The translations under genes were made by a program, and so were the position numbers. Shown piece after piece: positions 53,436 to 64,000 of a DNA stretch of 64,000 nucleotides (within the stretch, counting starts at the first letter, position 1; the number at the start of each line of letters is the position of its first letter). The DNA comes from Nissolia schottii. Lineage: Eukaryota; Streptophyta; Magnoliopsida; Fabales; Fabaceae. Location of the stretch: contig QANU01087068.1 in the NCBI GenBank assembly GCA_003254905.1, positions 516,248 through 580,247 of the forward strand. The letters are read 5' to 3'. The notes below the pieces were generated by a model. It ran no database searches. It had not been told where the DNA came from and saw nothing but the letters and a program-made list of their open reading frames with translations.

Positions 53436-53970
53436 TTAGACAATCACATTTTGGAATACCACAATCTTAATTTGGATCAAAATCTAACAAAACACCTCAT
53501 TCAAGTCACTTACCCGTGGTGTCAAGTTCATTCTTTTGTCGACTTCTTTCTTATTTCATCTAGGATGAACAACACACATGTACTTAATATGTTACTATAC
53601 TCAATGACCAATTTAGGCACAATCATAAATCCCCAATGATCGGAATGCCTTAATGAGGGTCTTCTAATAGCACGAACGTCCTTCAACAAATAAAATGTAA
53701 GCCCGATTTAGCGAAGGTGACCATTGAAAAAATCTTTTGTGCGCTTTAAAGCAACTCAAACAAAGGTCTCTCACCTTGAATTGGGCTTGCGCCCAGAATG
53801 ACTGTGGCTACAGCGTCTAAAAACAGGGCCTGGCCCACAAGGATGTCAATGTAAGTTTCATTGGACCCACTAACCACGGTGATCTCCGACCAAACCACAA
53901 GAACACGTGGGAGTTAAAGCAAGGTTATGTGGCCAGAGTTAATGAGATGCCACGGGACTGCACAATCACC
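53436..53970 (-). pseudogene. Inverted CHS exon-2 fragment
   Basis: The - strand matches exon 2 of the CHS gene at 54491-55988. Landmarks in order are GVAQ-like debris near 53965, LVVWSEIT and LVGQALF with [13 protein letters not shown] near 53770-53910, then LGIYD, IEYSN and FILDEIRKKST near 53550-53640. The end corresponds to the CHS stop (GATTGTCTAA, stop at 53438-53436). About 36 codons around the HPGG region are missing. Several stops and shifts are present, for example at the positions of GEGLEWG. It covers roughly codons 160-389 of a CHS and has no exon 1. It retains Phe at the position of gatekeeper 215, unlike the intact neighbour. Confidence 0.88.
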
Positions 53971-54356
53971 AAAAATAAAAGATGGGCTGTTGTTTTTTTT
54001 TTAAAAAAATAATCTTTATTTTTTCAAACAATAGCTTAAATAGTAATAATAATACAAATCGTGGGCTGCGAATAAATAAATAGAATATCGGGCTACCCCA
54101 CCCACATTTTCAGGGAATGACCTCTAGATTAGGTGAACCACTACAGCCTAAACTAATCAAATTCCATGTCTGATACATTTCTTTTGTTCCAAAATTAATT
54201 AAAACAAAAACCCTTAAATTTTTTTTTCACTAATTTTATGATTATTAAATTTTAAATAAAAAAAATGTGGGATCCTTGAACGTAATGGTAATAAAGCATT
54301 ATGGTATTGCAACAAGTGGGGGCTGATGAGCTGTGTATCACTGACATGGACATTTT

Positions 54357-54366
54357 AGATATAATT
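54357..54366 (+). promoter_or_regulatory. TATA-like box of the CHS gene
   Basis: AGATATAATT lies about 125-135 bp before the ATG, a usual distance for CHS genes. Position only; no transcript support. Confidence 0.3.
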
Positions 54367-54490
54367 CTCATTTTACCCGTCTTCCACGCCATTTTACAAG
54401 CATTCTAGATCTCATCACACCTTTTAGCTGTTAAGCCTTTTATTCTCAGTTCAACTGCTTCTTTCTTTGTTGGAAGCCAATTAAGAAGAT

Positions 54491-55988
54491 ATGATGATCA
54501 GTGTGGATGAGATTTGCAAGGCACAACGTGCCCAGGGTCCAGCCACTGTGATGGCCATTGGCACCGCAAATCCTGCCAACTGCGTGGAGCAGAGCACCTA
54601 CCCTGACTTTTACTTCCGCATCACTAACAGTGAGCACAAGGCTGAGCTCAAAGAAAAATTCAAGCGCATTTGTAAGATTTTATATCTCTTGCTCATGTCT
54701 TCATACATTTCATCGTGTTTATATATGATTCAATGGGAGAAACTCTCGCGGATACTTCCCCCCTTATTGTAATGGGAAAAATGTTATTTTTAATGCTCAT
54801 GTTGTGTAAAAACTCGCATTCTTATTTATCATTAAAATACGAACTCCATTAAATCTCATTTTATAATAGGTAGAATATGAGTTGACACAGATTATTACAT
54901 TTAATGAGTTTATATAACACAACTCTATTATATATGAAGTTTATCTTAGACTAACAAAATAAATATATTTCTAAAATAAAAGTATTCCTTGAATAGGTGA
55001 TAAGTCAATGATCAAGAAACGACACATTTACTTGACAGAAGAAATCCTAAAAGAGAATCCCAACATTTGTGCTTATATGGCACCGTCACTCGAGGCGAGG
55101 CAAGACATGGTGGTTGTGGAGGTACCAAGGCTAGGAAAAGCAGCAGCTACAAAGGCCATCGAAGAGTGGGGCCAACCCAAGTCCAAGATTACCCACCTCA
55201 TCTTCTGCACCACAAGCGGCGTCGACATGCCCGGTGCCGATTACCAGCTTACTAAACTCCTCGGACTCCACCCCTCAGTTAAGCGTTATATGGTGTACCA
55301 ACAAGGTTGTTCTGCTGGTGGCACAGTTCTTCGTTTGGCCAAGGACTTGGTTGAAAACAACAAAGGTGCACGTGCTCTTGTGGTTTGTTCTGAGATCACT
55401 GCATTCATGTTCCGTGGGCCTAGTGACACCCAACTCGACAACCTCGTGGGTCAGGCCTTGATTGGAGACGGTGCAGCTGCAATGATTGTTGGCTCAGACC
55501 CAATTCAAGGTATTGAGAGGCCTTTATTTGAGTTGGTTTGTACTGCACAAACGATTCTTTCGAATAGTGATGGTTTTATTAATGGTCACCTTCGCGAAGT
55601 TGGACTTAAGCTTCATTTGTCAAAGGACGTTCCAAACCTTATCTCAAAGAACATTGAGAATGCCCTTGTTGAGGCTTTTCAACCCTTGGAGATATATGAT
55701 TATAACTCAATCTTTTGGATTGTACATCCTGGTGGGCCAGCAATTTTGGACCAGATTGAGGCAAAATTGGCCTTGAAGCCTGAGAAGATGAAAGCTAGTA
55801 GGCATGTGTTAAGTGAGTATGGTAACATGTCAAGTGCCTCTGTGATGTTCATCTTAGATGAGATGAGGAAGAACTCAATGAAGAATGGCCTTGGCACAAC
55901 TGGAGAGGGACTTAAATGGGGTGTGTTGTTTGGTTTTGGTCCTGGGCTCACTGTTGAGACTGTTGTGCTACATAGTGTGGTTGTCTAA
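54491..55988 (+). CDS. CHS: Chalcone synthase-like type III polyketide synthase
   Basis: Two exons, 54491-54671 and 54997-55988, give 390 residues. The single intron splits the codon of Cys60, as in other CHS genes. CHS condenses p-coumaroyl-CoA with three malonyl-CoA in the cytosol, the entry step of flavonoids. The catalytic Cys164 (QQGCSAGG), His303 (HPGGP) and Asn336 (GNMSSA) are present (alfalfa numbering), as is GFGPGL. Unusual are Ile for gatekeeper Phe215 (QALIGDG), Leu for Phe265 (GLKLHLSKD), Phe-Met for Val196-Thr197 (ITAFMFRG), Ser after the catalytic Cys, and Cys for Trp in VWTAQT. The first ATG is chosen because the downstream partial copy has only that one. The frame is open throughout. 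It may be a true CHS, a neofunctionalised polyketide synthase or a gene losing function. Confidence 0.93.
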
Positions 55989-56267
55989 ATGGTAATGATT
56001 TATCAAGGGCACAAGTTGATTTTCACTTCTATTTTTTTTTTTTTTTTTTACTTTTGTTATTTATTGTGTTTTGTTAATTTATTTATCATAAAAAAAATAT
56101 ATATTATTTTGTTTTTTATCCTTCCTCACTTGTATCTTGATATAAACATTTTTATGTATGGGTAAGAAGGATGTGCAATATTATTTTACCAATTAAGATT
56201 GAGGAATTAGCCGCTCAATAAAATATGAGAAATGTTATATAGTCCAAATCAAATATATACGAAAGAA

Positions 56268-57241
56268 GGTCACTTATCCAGTGTTTACCCAAAATAACTG
56301 CACATTCAATGTGCTCCATCTATGTCCACCATATAACCAACTTTGGAACCATTAATTTAATTCTATTGATCTAATGGTCATAAATTATGGCAATAATCTA
56401 AGGTAGAAATGCATGAAATTGGAGCATATATAGTCTAACAGGTAACCAATTTTGTTTTTATGTAAAAATACTACTTTATCCTCACTCTTAAATCAATTTT
56501 TCTTCTCCAAACCACCACATCATTTTTGTTAACCTCACCACAAATCACCACTCACCATCCTACCGGGCCACGTAGCCGCCATAACCCACCATCCCGTTGC
56601 ACCAATGCCCTCACCACTGCAACCACTTGCATTAAAACCACAGAACCAGAAGCCCTTTCAAACACAACCGGAAACCACTTCACACAATCACCATCCACCA
56701 CATCACACACCCCACCACAACGCCATCACCACCAGAATTTCAGAATCCCCAATTCCCCTTCCCCTCTTTTGCTGATTTGGATGATTTTCAACCAAAGGTT
56801 TGTGCTTTTGCGCTTTAGAAATCTTTTGATCTAATGGGTACCTCCATTGGGAACAAGAGACATTGCAAAGCCTTGAAATTTTTTTAAATCTAAAAGGGAA
56901 ATGGAACTCGACGATGCGGTGACCTCGTGGGGCTGTGCAGTGGTGGTTGCCAATAGGAGCAGAGCAACAGTGGAGGTAGGCACGGTTGGGGTGGCTGAAG
57001 ATTTTTATTTTTATTTGTTGTGATGAAGGTAGATAAAGTCATGGAGGAGGAGGTAGTATGTGGCTATGATTTGGGTGGAGAGTGATGGGGTGGTTTAAAG
57101 TTATAATTGAATTTAAAGTCAGGGATAAAACAATTTTTTTTTATAATTAGTGATTTAAATATTAATAAAAAAAATCTGGCATATTATATAATGTATGGTG
57201 TACATGTAAAGTACTTTTCTTTTAGATGTACATAAGTGACC
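56268..57241. mobile_element. Possible TIR element downstream of CHS
   Basis: GGTCACTTAT at 56268-56277 is the reverse complement of ATAAGTGACC at 57232-57241. Inside, about 56470-56525 and 57080-57140 also pair imperfectly (AAACCACC words against GGTGGTTT words). No transposase and no clear target duplication are seen. Confidence 0.35.
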
Positions 57242-59139
57242 CCCAAAAAAATGACAAATAGTGTTAATAGGTGAAAATGTGGTGCTATATGAAAATAAAT
57301 GGGTTGAAAGTCAAAATTCAAGCACCAATGGTAACATGATAAGTATTTTCTAGTAGATTCGAGCTATTATTTTTGTGTTAAAGATCTTTTTCTCTTTAAA
57401 GAAAATAATTTTATTTTTTTGGTAATAATAAATAATTTCATATTTTACTGATTAAGTCATTCTCGACAACTAGGGGTGCTTGAGCAAATGCCTTTTACGG
57501 TGGGTAGTTAGTTCAAGTGAAATCCATTTGTAATAAAATTTGCTGGTTTGTGTGCGTAGCAACCAGCCACATCCACAACCATAGTTTTTTTAAAATAGAA
57601 AATAAATTAATTAGAAATAAATTTTTTTGCTCACTATATCAATATTCATGACCAATTGTGTTATTGGTATGTAAAAAGAAAATGTGTTCACAATCATTCT
57701 CGCATCAAAGTATTTAAAATTTGTTTACATGTATAAGTATCAATTTTTCAATCACGACGCACTCGTTGTTAAACAGTAACTTCTTGATCTCCGTCACAAA
57801 ACAAACTACCCTGTACATGAAGAAAAATAATTGTTTAGGCATAAGATTAGCATCTTACTGTTGAGCACGCATAGATAATAAATAGGAGTTCCATTTGGTA
57901 AGTAAAGTGATGTGTTAGTCTTTTTCCTAATAAAAAATTTCTTGTACATGAATCAAATAAAATCATCTTCCGTAAGCATGTGAAATTTCAATGTCTTCAT
58001 CAACCTTTATATCTCTTTCCTACTTCCAAGAAAGAATTCTTTTAACTTACCGCGTAAATGATTTTTTTTTTAAATAAGATTATGAAGATTCGAATCTTTA
58101 AAAAAGATAACTTTTAATGATTTTATATTATATCTCTCTAAATTTGCTAATCATCTTCAACAAAATCATAACTAATTAAATCTCACAAAATCTTTTATTT
58201 ACTTATTTTTTTCTTCCTCCAAAAACAAAACTCACTAATACACCTTAATAATCTTGTTTCATTAAATTCCAATTATTTATCCTAATTATTCAAATCCATA
58301 TTTTAGATTCTTCAGATTGTTACCTTTTCTGTGAATCTTCTATTTTTGTGAATGAGAAAAAAAAGTTTATAGCAACAACTGCAATAATTAGGAACAAGAC
58401 CAATGCCACTGTGAGCCCAAACAACCTTGTTGCGCCACAGATTTGCAGCAACCAAAATGGATAAAGTTAAACTAACAATAAGACGATTAGATAAAGTTAT
58501 ATATTGGATAATATAAAATTAATTTTAAATTATTAGATAAAGTTATAATCCTTGAGCCCTGCCACCGAACAACCTTGTCGCTTAACCTCAACCACACCTT
58601 CTGCATGTGAACCACCGTGAATTTAGACAATGTTCAATTAGAGTTCCTAAGTCTCTATTTTAGTTACACAGTTATTACATTGTCCCCTCATCTTCAATTC
58701 ATCATAATGAGTAAAAAATATCTTTAAAGTATCCATTTTAACTTTCGGGTCAACTATAATTTCACATGTTTTATAAACTTAAAAAAAAATTAATATATTT
58801 ATGAAACATCTTATTATAAATATTTTATATTATACATTTTTTATTGAAAAATATATAAATTTGTTTTCGAATTATTTTTATTTAAAATTGATTTTTAATT
58901 AATTAAATCATAGATAAAAAATTGTGCAGTTATTTCTTTTAGTTAAAACCTTTAAAATAAAAAAAATTACAATTAAAACAACGTATTAATATGCTTAGAA
59001 CACATTGATTAACAACTATATATAACAGTTCGTTTTATGTTAAATACTATATATATAATAGTTCTAATATTTTTTTTTACAGTTAATTCTCATGTATATA
59101 TACACACACTTTTACAATACATTTTTTATGGTATCTACT

Positions 59140-59166
59140 TTTATATATATATATATATATATATAT
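59140..59166. repeat. (TA)n microsatellite
   Basis: A run of TA units. Shorter similar runs lie at about 59386-59400. Confidence 0.9.
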
Positions 59167-60103
59167 GTCTATAACAGTTCTAATGTGCTCTCTCGTCGTC
59201 TTTTTTTAATTAGAACTGCTTTTTGTAAAAAAAAACTCATAAATAAAATAAAAATATTTGTTTTTGTTAATAGATTTTTAATTTATGAAATAAGAGGATC
59301 GTTAAAAAGATTGACAACAAAAATTTTTATATTGACTAATTTTATAATTTAAAAATGATTTCTTTCCATATATCGATGTGTGTGTATATATATATATATA
59401 AATAATTATTTAATAATATATTATAATATTTATTTGATGACACCGTATAAATTTTGATTTTTTTTTATATTTTCTTGATTCATCCCTGAGTAAAAATCAC
59501 ATTTAATGTAAAAATGATATGCTAAGTTTTGCCGGTCTTTAAAAGTGGATTAGTAGAATTGACGGTGAGCCTCTTTTTTTTTTTCAAGTCCAAATTGGGA
59601 ATTTTGACTTGTGTAGTCTATTAAAATAAAAATAAAAAAAACTTAATTTTTGTTGATTTCATGTATCTTTTATTTAAAAAAATATTTATATTTTATAATT
59701 ATTATTTTATTTATTTATATATTTTTATTTTTCATATTAATTTTTTTTTTAAAAAGTGATAAAGTAGTGTGTTAATACGAAAATGAGTTTTGAAATAAAA
59801 AAGTAAGAGTTTTTCCGAAGTTTTTATTGAGTTCTTTTTAGTGACAACTTTCGTATCTTGTTGAGCTATATATTGTTATGTGGTTTGTGTATCATTGTAA
59901 TGATGATTCATGTACACCTTTTTGACCTTTAAGCAATAATATTTGCATTTTGATCTTGTATTGGGGTGATATTTGACTACCATTGTAGATTCGTTCTTAT
60001 CTTCGCTCAAGGAAGCTGCTGAGATGAGGCTTCGTGATCTATGGTGCTTTGTTTTTTTAGGGCACTTGGAACTTTTTTAGAAGCCATTGAGTTTTGTTAC
60101 AAG

Positions 60104-60358
60104 TAGGGCTATCAAAATGAACCCAATCGGTTTATTCGGTTAAATAAACGGACCAAACATATAAAATTCGGCCTATGAATAGTAAAAGTCTGTTTAGACC
60201 CGACCCGTTTAACCCGCATGCCGAATTGGCCTGTTTAGTATTAACATATAAAAATTGACCTATAAATAGTAAAACCCCATTAAGGCTCAGTTTGTTTAGG
60301 CCCGCAGGTTAGTCGGGCCAGGCCTAAAGTGGCTGGCCTGACCCGTTTAATAGCCCTA
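60104..60358. mobile_element. hAT-type MITE
   Basis: 255 bp with terminal inverted repeats TAGGGCTATCAAA / complement of TTTAATAGCCCTA. It is flanked by an imperfect 8-bp target duplication, GTTACAAG (60096-60103) and GCTGCAAG (60359-60366). An 8-bp duplication and TAGGG termini fit the hAT superfamily. The interior is rich in GGCC and ACCCG words and does not code. Confidence 0.8.
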
Positions 60359-60881
60359 GCTGCAAGGTGGCATAGGTGGTTAGTGGTTCTTTGGTCATAT
60401 AGCTTTAGTTACCTCCTCAATCGTCACCCACCACAAGTTAGTTTTGGTGATGGACTAACTATCTGAAGAAAAAAAAAAAAGAGAGCTTTGTGATTGAAGA
60501 ATCTTAAAATGAGATATGCTCAAAAGAGAAAATGAAAACTCAGTCTTTGATGGCATGTGAGTAAGAATATTAAAATTGATATTTTACGTGAGATTGTAAT
60601 AGCAAAATAAAAACGTAAAATGTGAAATTGTAACATAATTTAAATTGTAAGATGATTCGATCAAATTGAAAGTGGTGGGATCAATTGACTTCTCTCATAA
60701 AATTTTAAGATTTAAATCGAGATTTTAACAACCTTACACGTGAGTGTTTCTTTTTCTCTTTTCATTTGAAAAATTAAATTGGATAATTTGTTTAAAAAAA
60801 AATCTTAAGTTTGGATGATTCCAATGGTTAACAGTAATTCAATGGAGACGAAAAAAACACACATAAGATTAATATTACAAT

Positions 60882-60909
60882 GTGTGTGTGTGTGTATATA
60901 TATATATAT
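60882..60909. repeat. (TG)n(TA)n microsatellite
   Basis: TG units followed by TA units. Confidence 0.9.
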
Positions 60910-61053
60910 GAATTTAATTAATAATTATTATTGACTTAAAAAGTCATTCATATAAAATGATTTGATTAGATGATAGTGTAAATTTTACACTGTCTCCCAT
61001 TAAAAAAAAGCTTTTCTTGTATAACAATTAAACTCAAAGTAAATAGATTATCT

Positions 61054-61192
61054 CATGTTTAATTTTCACATGACAAGATTATGTGTAATCTCTTATTATC
61101 AATTTTTTTCATTATGTATGTCATGCGTGAGTGTCACCTTCTAAATTGATGGCAGGAGATCACACATGATCTACTCATGTGAAAATTACATA
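61054..61192. mobile_element. Short foldback (MITE-like)
   Basis: Arms at about 61054-61092 and 61156-61192 are imperfect reverse complements that share AATTTTCACATGA and ATGTGT words. Non-coding. Confidence 0.45.
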
Positions 61193-62005
61193 AAAGAGGG
61201 TCCATTCCTAAACTCATATGATCATTAATGACCGAAAATGTACTCACACACCCGCACATAAAAAATGTTGTCGAATATAGTTAATTATTAAGTATTTTAG
61301 CAAATGAAAATAGAATAAAATTAGAAACAAAAAATTTGATGGGAACATACCCTAACCACATCAGCAACAAATGAAAGAACGGAGATGAGTTAGAACGATA
61401 TACCACAAATCGTATTAGACATTGTCTTTAAGAGTTTATTTTCACTCTGCTTGGAGCTATGCTAGGTAGGTATGCGTCGACAAAAATCCCTTTAAAATTA
61501 GATGTGGATCACATCGACAACTTACCCACAAGCAGTCACTGAAAGCCCAAAACACTAAGCAGTCGAGACTCGTTCCAAAAATTAGAATGCATAACAGAGG
61601 CTGTGGGGAAGCTCGGTGGTCCGCGAAGAGCAGAAGCAGAAAGACAAAGAAGAAGGTGAAGCAACAACAGGTGTGTGTAGGAGAAAAGTGGAAGAGATAA
61701 GGCTGAAATATGTGTTTTGGTCTCAATTGAGTATGTTGTTAAACAAATTGAAGGTTGCTTATAAAGTAAGTTGGGTTTAATGGTCACAAAGATCAAGTTA
61801 GTGGCCCATCAAAATATCTTCAATGGTTATGTCATTTTTGGGCCAAAAAAGAAGTGGCAAAAAACATAAAGGCCCATTGAACTAACACACACGTTGGTGT
61901 ATTATGGTCAAACTCAAGTTTATATTTTCATTCTAATATCACAAGTATTTAATAACTTGAAACAATGTGAAACTTTAGTTTTATCGGTTTAAAATACTCT
62001 CAAAG

Positions 62006-62405
62006 ACTTTAAGCCTTTTATTATTCCCTACTTTAGCCTAAGCTTTAATTCTCAGTTTATTATTTCCTACTTAGTTCTAATTCTCAGTTTAACTGCTTCT
62101 TTCTTTGTTGGAAGCTAATTAAGAAGATATGGTGATCAGTGTGGATGAGATTTGAAAGGCACAACGTGCCCAGGGTCCAGCCACTGTGATGGCCATTGGC
62201 ACCGCAAATCCTGCAACTGCCTGGAGCAGAGCACCTACCCTGACTTTTACTTTCGCGTCACTAACAGTGAGCACAAGACTGAGCTCAAACAAATATTCAA
62301 GCGCATTTGTAAGATTTTATATCTCTTGCAATTGTCTTCATACATTACATCATGTTTATTTGTCCTTGTGCTTAATGAGAGAAACTCTTGTACATCCTCC
62401 CTTAG
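62006..62405 (+). pseudogene. 5' partial copy of CHS (leader, exon 1, start of intron)
   Basis: Closely matches the leader, exon 1 and first intron bases of the gene at 54491. The ATG is at 62131. Codon 9 is TGA where the intact gene has TGC, and one C is missing in the ANC codons (near 62212), so exon 1 is doubly broken. The donor GTAAGATTTTATATCTCTTG is conserved. The leader shows a local duplication of the TTCTAATTCTCAGTTT word. Intron similarity fades at about 62405 and resumes near 63720-63790. No exon 2 follows in the window. Confidence 0.93.
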
Positions 62406-63719
62406 AATTGTTTGATATGCTGGATCGGATAAAGGATATTTTAAGATAACGTCTGATAGTAAAATGATTGATAAAAGTTTTAATATTGTATAATATTTAA
62501 TATGACATTGCATAAAATATAGTATCATATTATATGATTCATTTCTCATTTTACAAATAATCTTAATTATAAGAAAATATTTCACAAATGATAAATAATT
62601 ATAAAATAAAAAAAAACTCATTACTTAAATATTTAAATAAATATTAAATTAAAGTATTTATTAATAATAATTATATTTATTATCAACGTTGACTATCATT
62701 TTACTCACTACTAAAAAAAATGCTCATTATTTAAAAAATTTGCCGCCAATTTGGGCTAAAAATTTGCCGGTAACGTGAATTGGAATCCATAGTTATTTGA
62801 GTGGTAGGTAATTGGTAAATGTGAATTTCAAAATTCACAGATAATTAATTGCAAATTTTTTTGCAAGAAACTTAAAAAATTTTGCATATAATTTTCATTG
62901 CAGGATAGATGCTCAAGAGGAATTTGTTGTGAATTTTTATGCATTTTTTATATAAACTTCACAAGTAACATTCACATGAAATTTTGCAGGTAATATTAGA
63001 TTTATAAACTAATAAAATAATATGTTTTCTTAATTAATTAAATTTTAAATTTAATTTGATTTAAAATAGAAATTTTTGACTAATTATTATTCTAAAAAAT
63101 CTTTTAAAGTTTATTATGTAGAATTATATGAATGTTAAATATTGATAAGTATTTATTCATGTATAATTTTAATACTGGAAAAAACTAACAAGTGCCATAA
63201 GAGCACTTGTTAAACATTCAATAATAGAAAGTTTTATAGTTTTCGTTATATTCAATGTATTGAAATATTAAAAATTTTATATTTTTGATGAGAAATTTCT
63301 TTTTATTAAATTCTTAACAAATATTCTAAGGGCAGTATTTGTTAACAAAACCCTTTAATAATTAATATTTTTATATAAATAATATTTTAAATATAGATAT
63401 ATTACTAAATATATATTAGTATAATTTTATGTTGTTGATTCGTTGATTTATTCAATAATTTATTTTATTTTTATTTTTTATATGTGGTTTTTATTAGCTA
63501 TTTAAATTTTATTTTATTATTTATTTTATAAAACTGAAATAGACTTTATACATTAAAAGCTAAACATGCATTATCTGCCTAAGGAGACGTGATTAACTAT
63601 TCATCATTTGACATATAAGGAGGGTTTGATAGATAAGCTTATACAATACAATAGTTGTACCAAATAAGTGATAAAGTCATTACATATTATATTAACTCAT
63701 CCTATTCAATATTATATGG
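62406..63719. other. AT-rich insertion in the intron of the partial CHS copy
   Basis: About 1.3 kb with no counterpart in the 325-bp intron of the intact gene. It includes the inverted repeat at 63183-63352 and a CACTACTAAAAAAA word at 62706 that resembles one end of a CACTA element. No second end was found. Confidence 0.5.
63183..63352. mobile_element. MITE-like inverted repeat
   Basis: CTAACAAGTGCC...AGCACTTGTTAA on the left pairs imperfectly with TTAACAAATATT...CAGTATTTGTTAAC on the right. It is about 170 bp and non-coding. Confidence 0.5.
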
Positions 63720-64000
63720 TGTGTCAAATGAGCCCTATTGTATATTAAGTTTATCTTAGAATGGCAAAATAACAATATTTCTAAACATCATATTCGATTA
63801 ATTTGATTAAGTATCAATCAATAGTAATAAAAGTGTTCTTATTAGAAGAATTAAGCTCCCCTTAGATAAGGATTGGCAGGTCATTATGCAGCATCCTTCA
63901 CACAAGGTAATCCTTGTTTCGATTCTTTTTAGGGAGAGCTTGAATTGTAAAATGGGTTTGCACCTTTGGCCCAACACTCCTCAGGGTATGAGATCCCGAA
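63720..64000. other. Second part of the duplicated CHS intron, then unknown sequence
   Basis: About 63738-63790 again matches the intact CHS intron (TAAGTTTATCTTAGA, AATATTTCTAAA). After about 63843, where exon 2 should begin, the sequence is unrelated to CHS and not recognised. The window ends here. Confidence 0.6.

Larger units (their letters stand above)
55989..62005. other. Repeat-rich AT-rich spacer between CHS copies
   Basis: About 6 kb with no gene I can support. It holds the features at 56268, 60104 and 61054 plus TA and TG microsatellites. Short open frames near 61457-61796 (- strand) and 56526-56834 resemble nothing I know. Confidence 0.55.

Noticed and set aside
53451..53639. 62-codon open frame on + upstream of CHS
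   Set aside because: It is the antisense reading of the CHS pseudogene fragment (the same antisense word FFLISS occurs opposite the intact CHS).
53904..53909. CACGTG G-box upstream of the CHS gene
   Set aside because: It lies inside the inverted CHS exon-2 fragment, where it derives from the coding word for the GAR/V region (GCACGTG in the intact gene). It should not be counted as evidence for a light-response promoter without tests.
58420..58480. Possible further CHS fragment (CAACAAGGTTGTTT on -)
   Set aside because: Only about 15 bases agree with CHS and the flanks do not align, so chance is likely.
59092..59352. 86-codon open frame
   Set aside because: It runs through TA and AT microsatellites and gives Tyr-Ile repeats. 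It is not a gene.
61457..61796. Open frames of 86-89 codons on -
   Set aside because: Leucine-rich low-complexity reading with no family resemblance, no splice context and no partner exon.
62706..62720. CACTA transposon
   Set aside because: Only one end-like word is present. No matching inverse end or target duplication was found.

Overview
The window is plant nuclear DNA. Its genes have many introns with GT-AG borders, its spacers are AT-rich, and it carries Ty1/copia retrotransposons, a tRNA-derived SINE and several MITE-like elements. The protein families, and the chalcone synthase (CHS) sequence most of all, point to a legume such as Glycine or a close relative. That placement is an inference.

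Positions 1-40.4 kb are gene-dense. The 3' two thirds of a NO VEIN-like gene (GHKL ATPase plus C-terminal DUF3883) runs on + to 9852. A broken and shortened CHX-type cation/H+ antiporter follows on + (10.9-13.4 kb). An apparently intact Rab geranylgeranyl transferase beta-subunit gene (- strand, 13.8-16.8 kb) is divergent from an apparently intact METTL13/eEF1A-KNMT-like double methyltransferase gene (+, 18.9-27.2 kb). The latter converges on a 19-exon beta-galactosidase gene of the BGAL9 type (-, 27.8-40.4 kb). Splicing these three by eye gives continuous frames of about 313, 765 and 897 residues.

Positions 40.8-52.3 kb hold two copia elements about 130 bp apart. The first (+) is old and full of stops. 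The second (-) has nearly identical LTRs and a perfect 5-bp target duplication, but its coding region is damaged. It also carries a tandem array with a unit of about 141 bp.

Positions 52.3-64 kb are a small CHS cluster in repeat-rich DNA. One intact two-exon CHS-like gene (+, 54491-55988) keeps the Cys-His-Asn triad but has changed both gatekeeper phenylalanines. About 520 bp upstream of its ATG lies a decayed, inverted exon-2 fragment of a CHS relative. About 6 kb downstream lies a direct 5' partial copy (leader, exon 1 and part of the intron), killed by a stop and a frameshift. The inverted and direct copies, and the unusual active site of the intact gene, are the most interesting content. 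The housekeeping genes are not functionally linked to the CHS cluster. All splice models come from reading consensus borders and family similarity, without transcript data.
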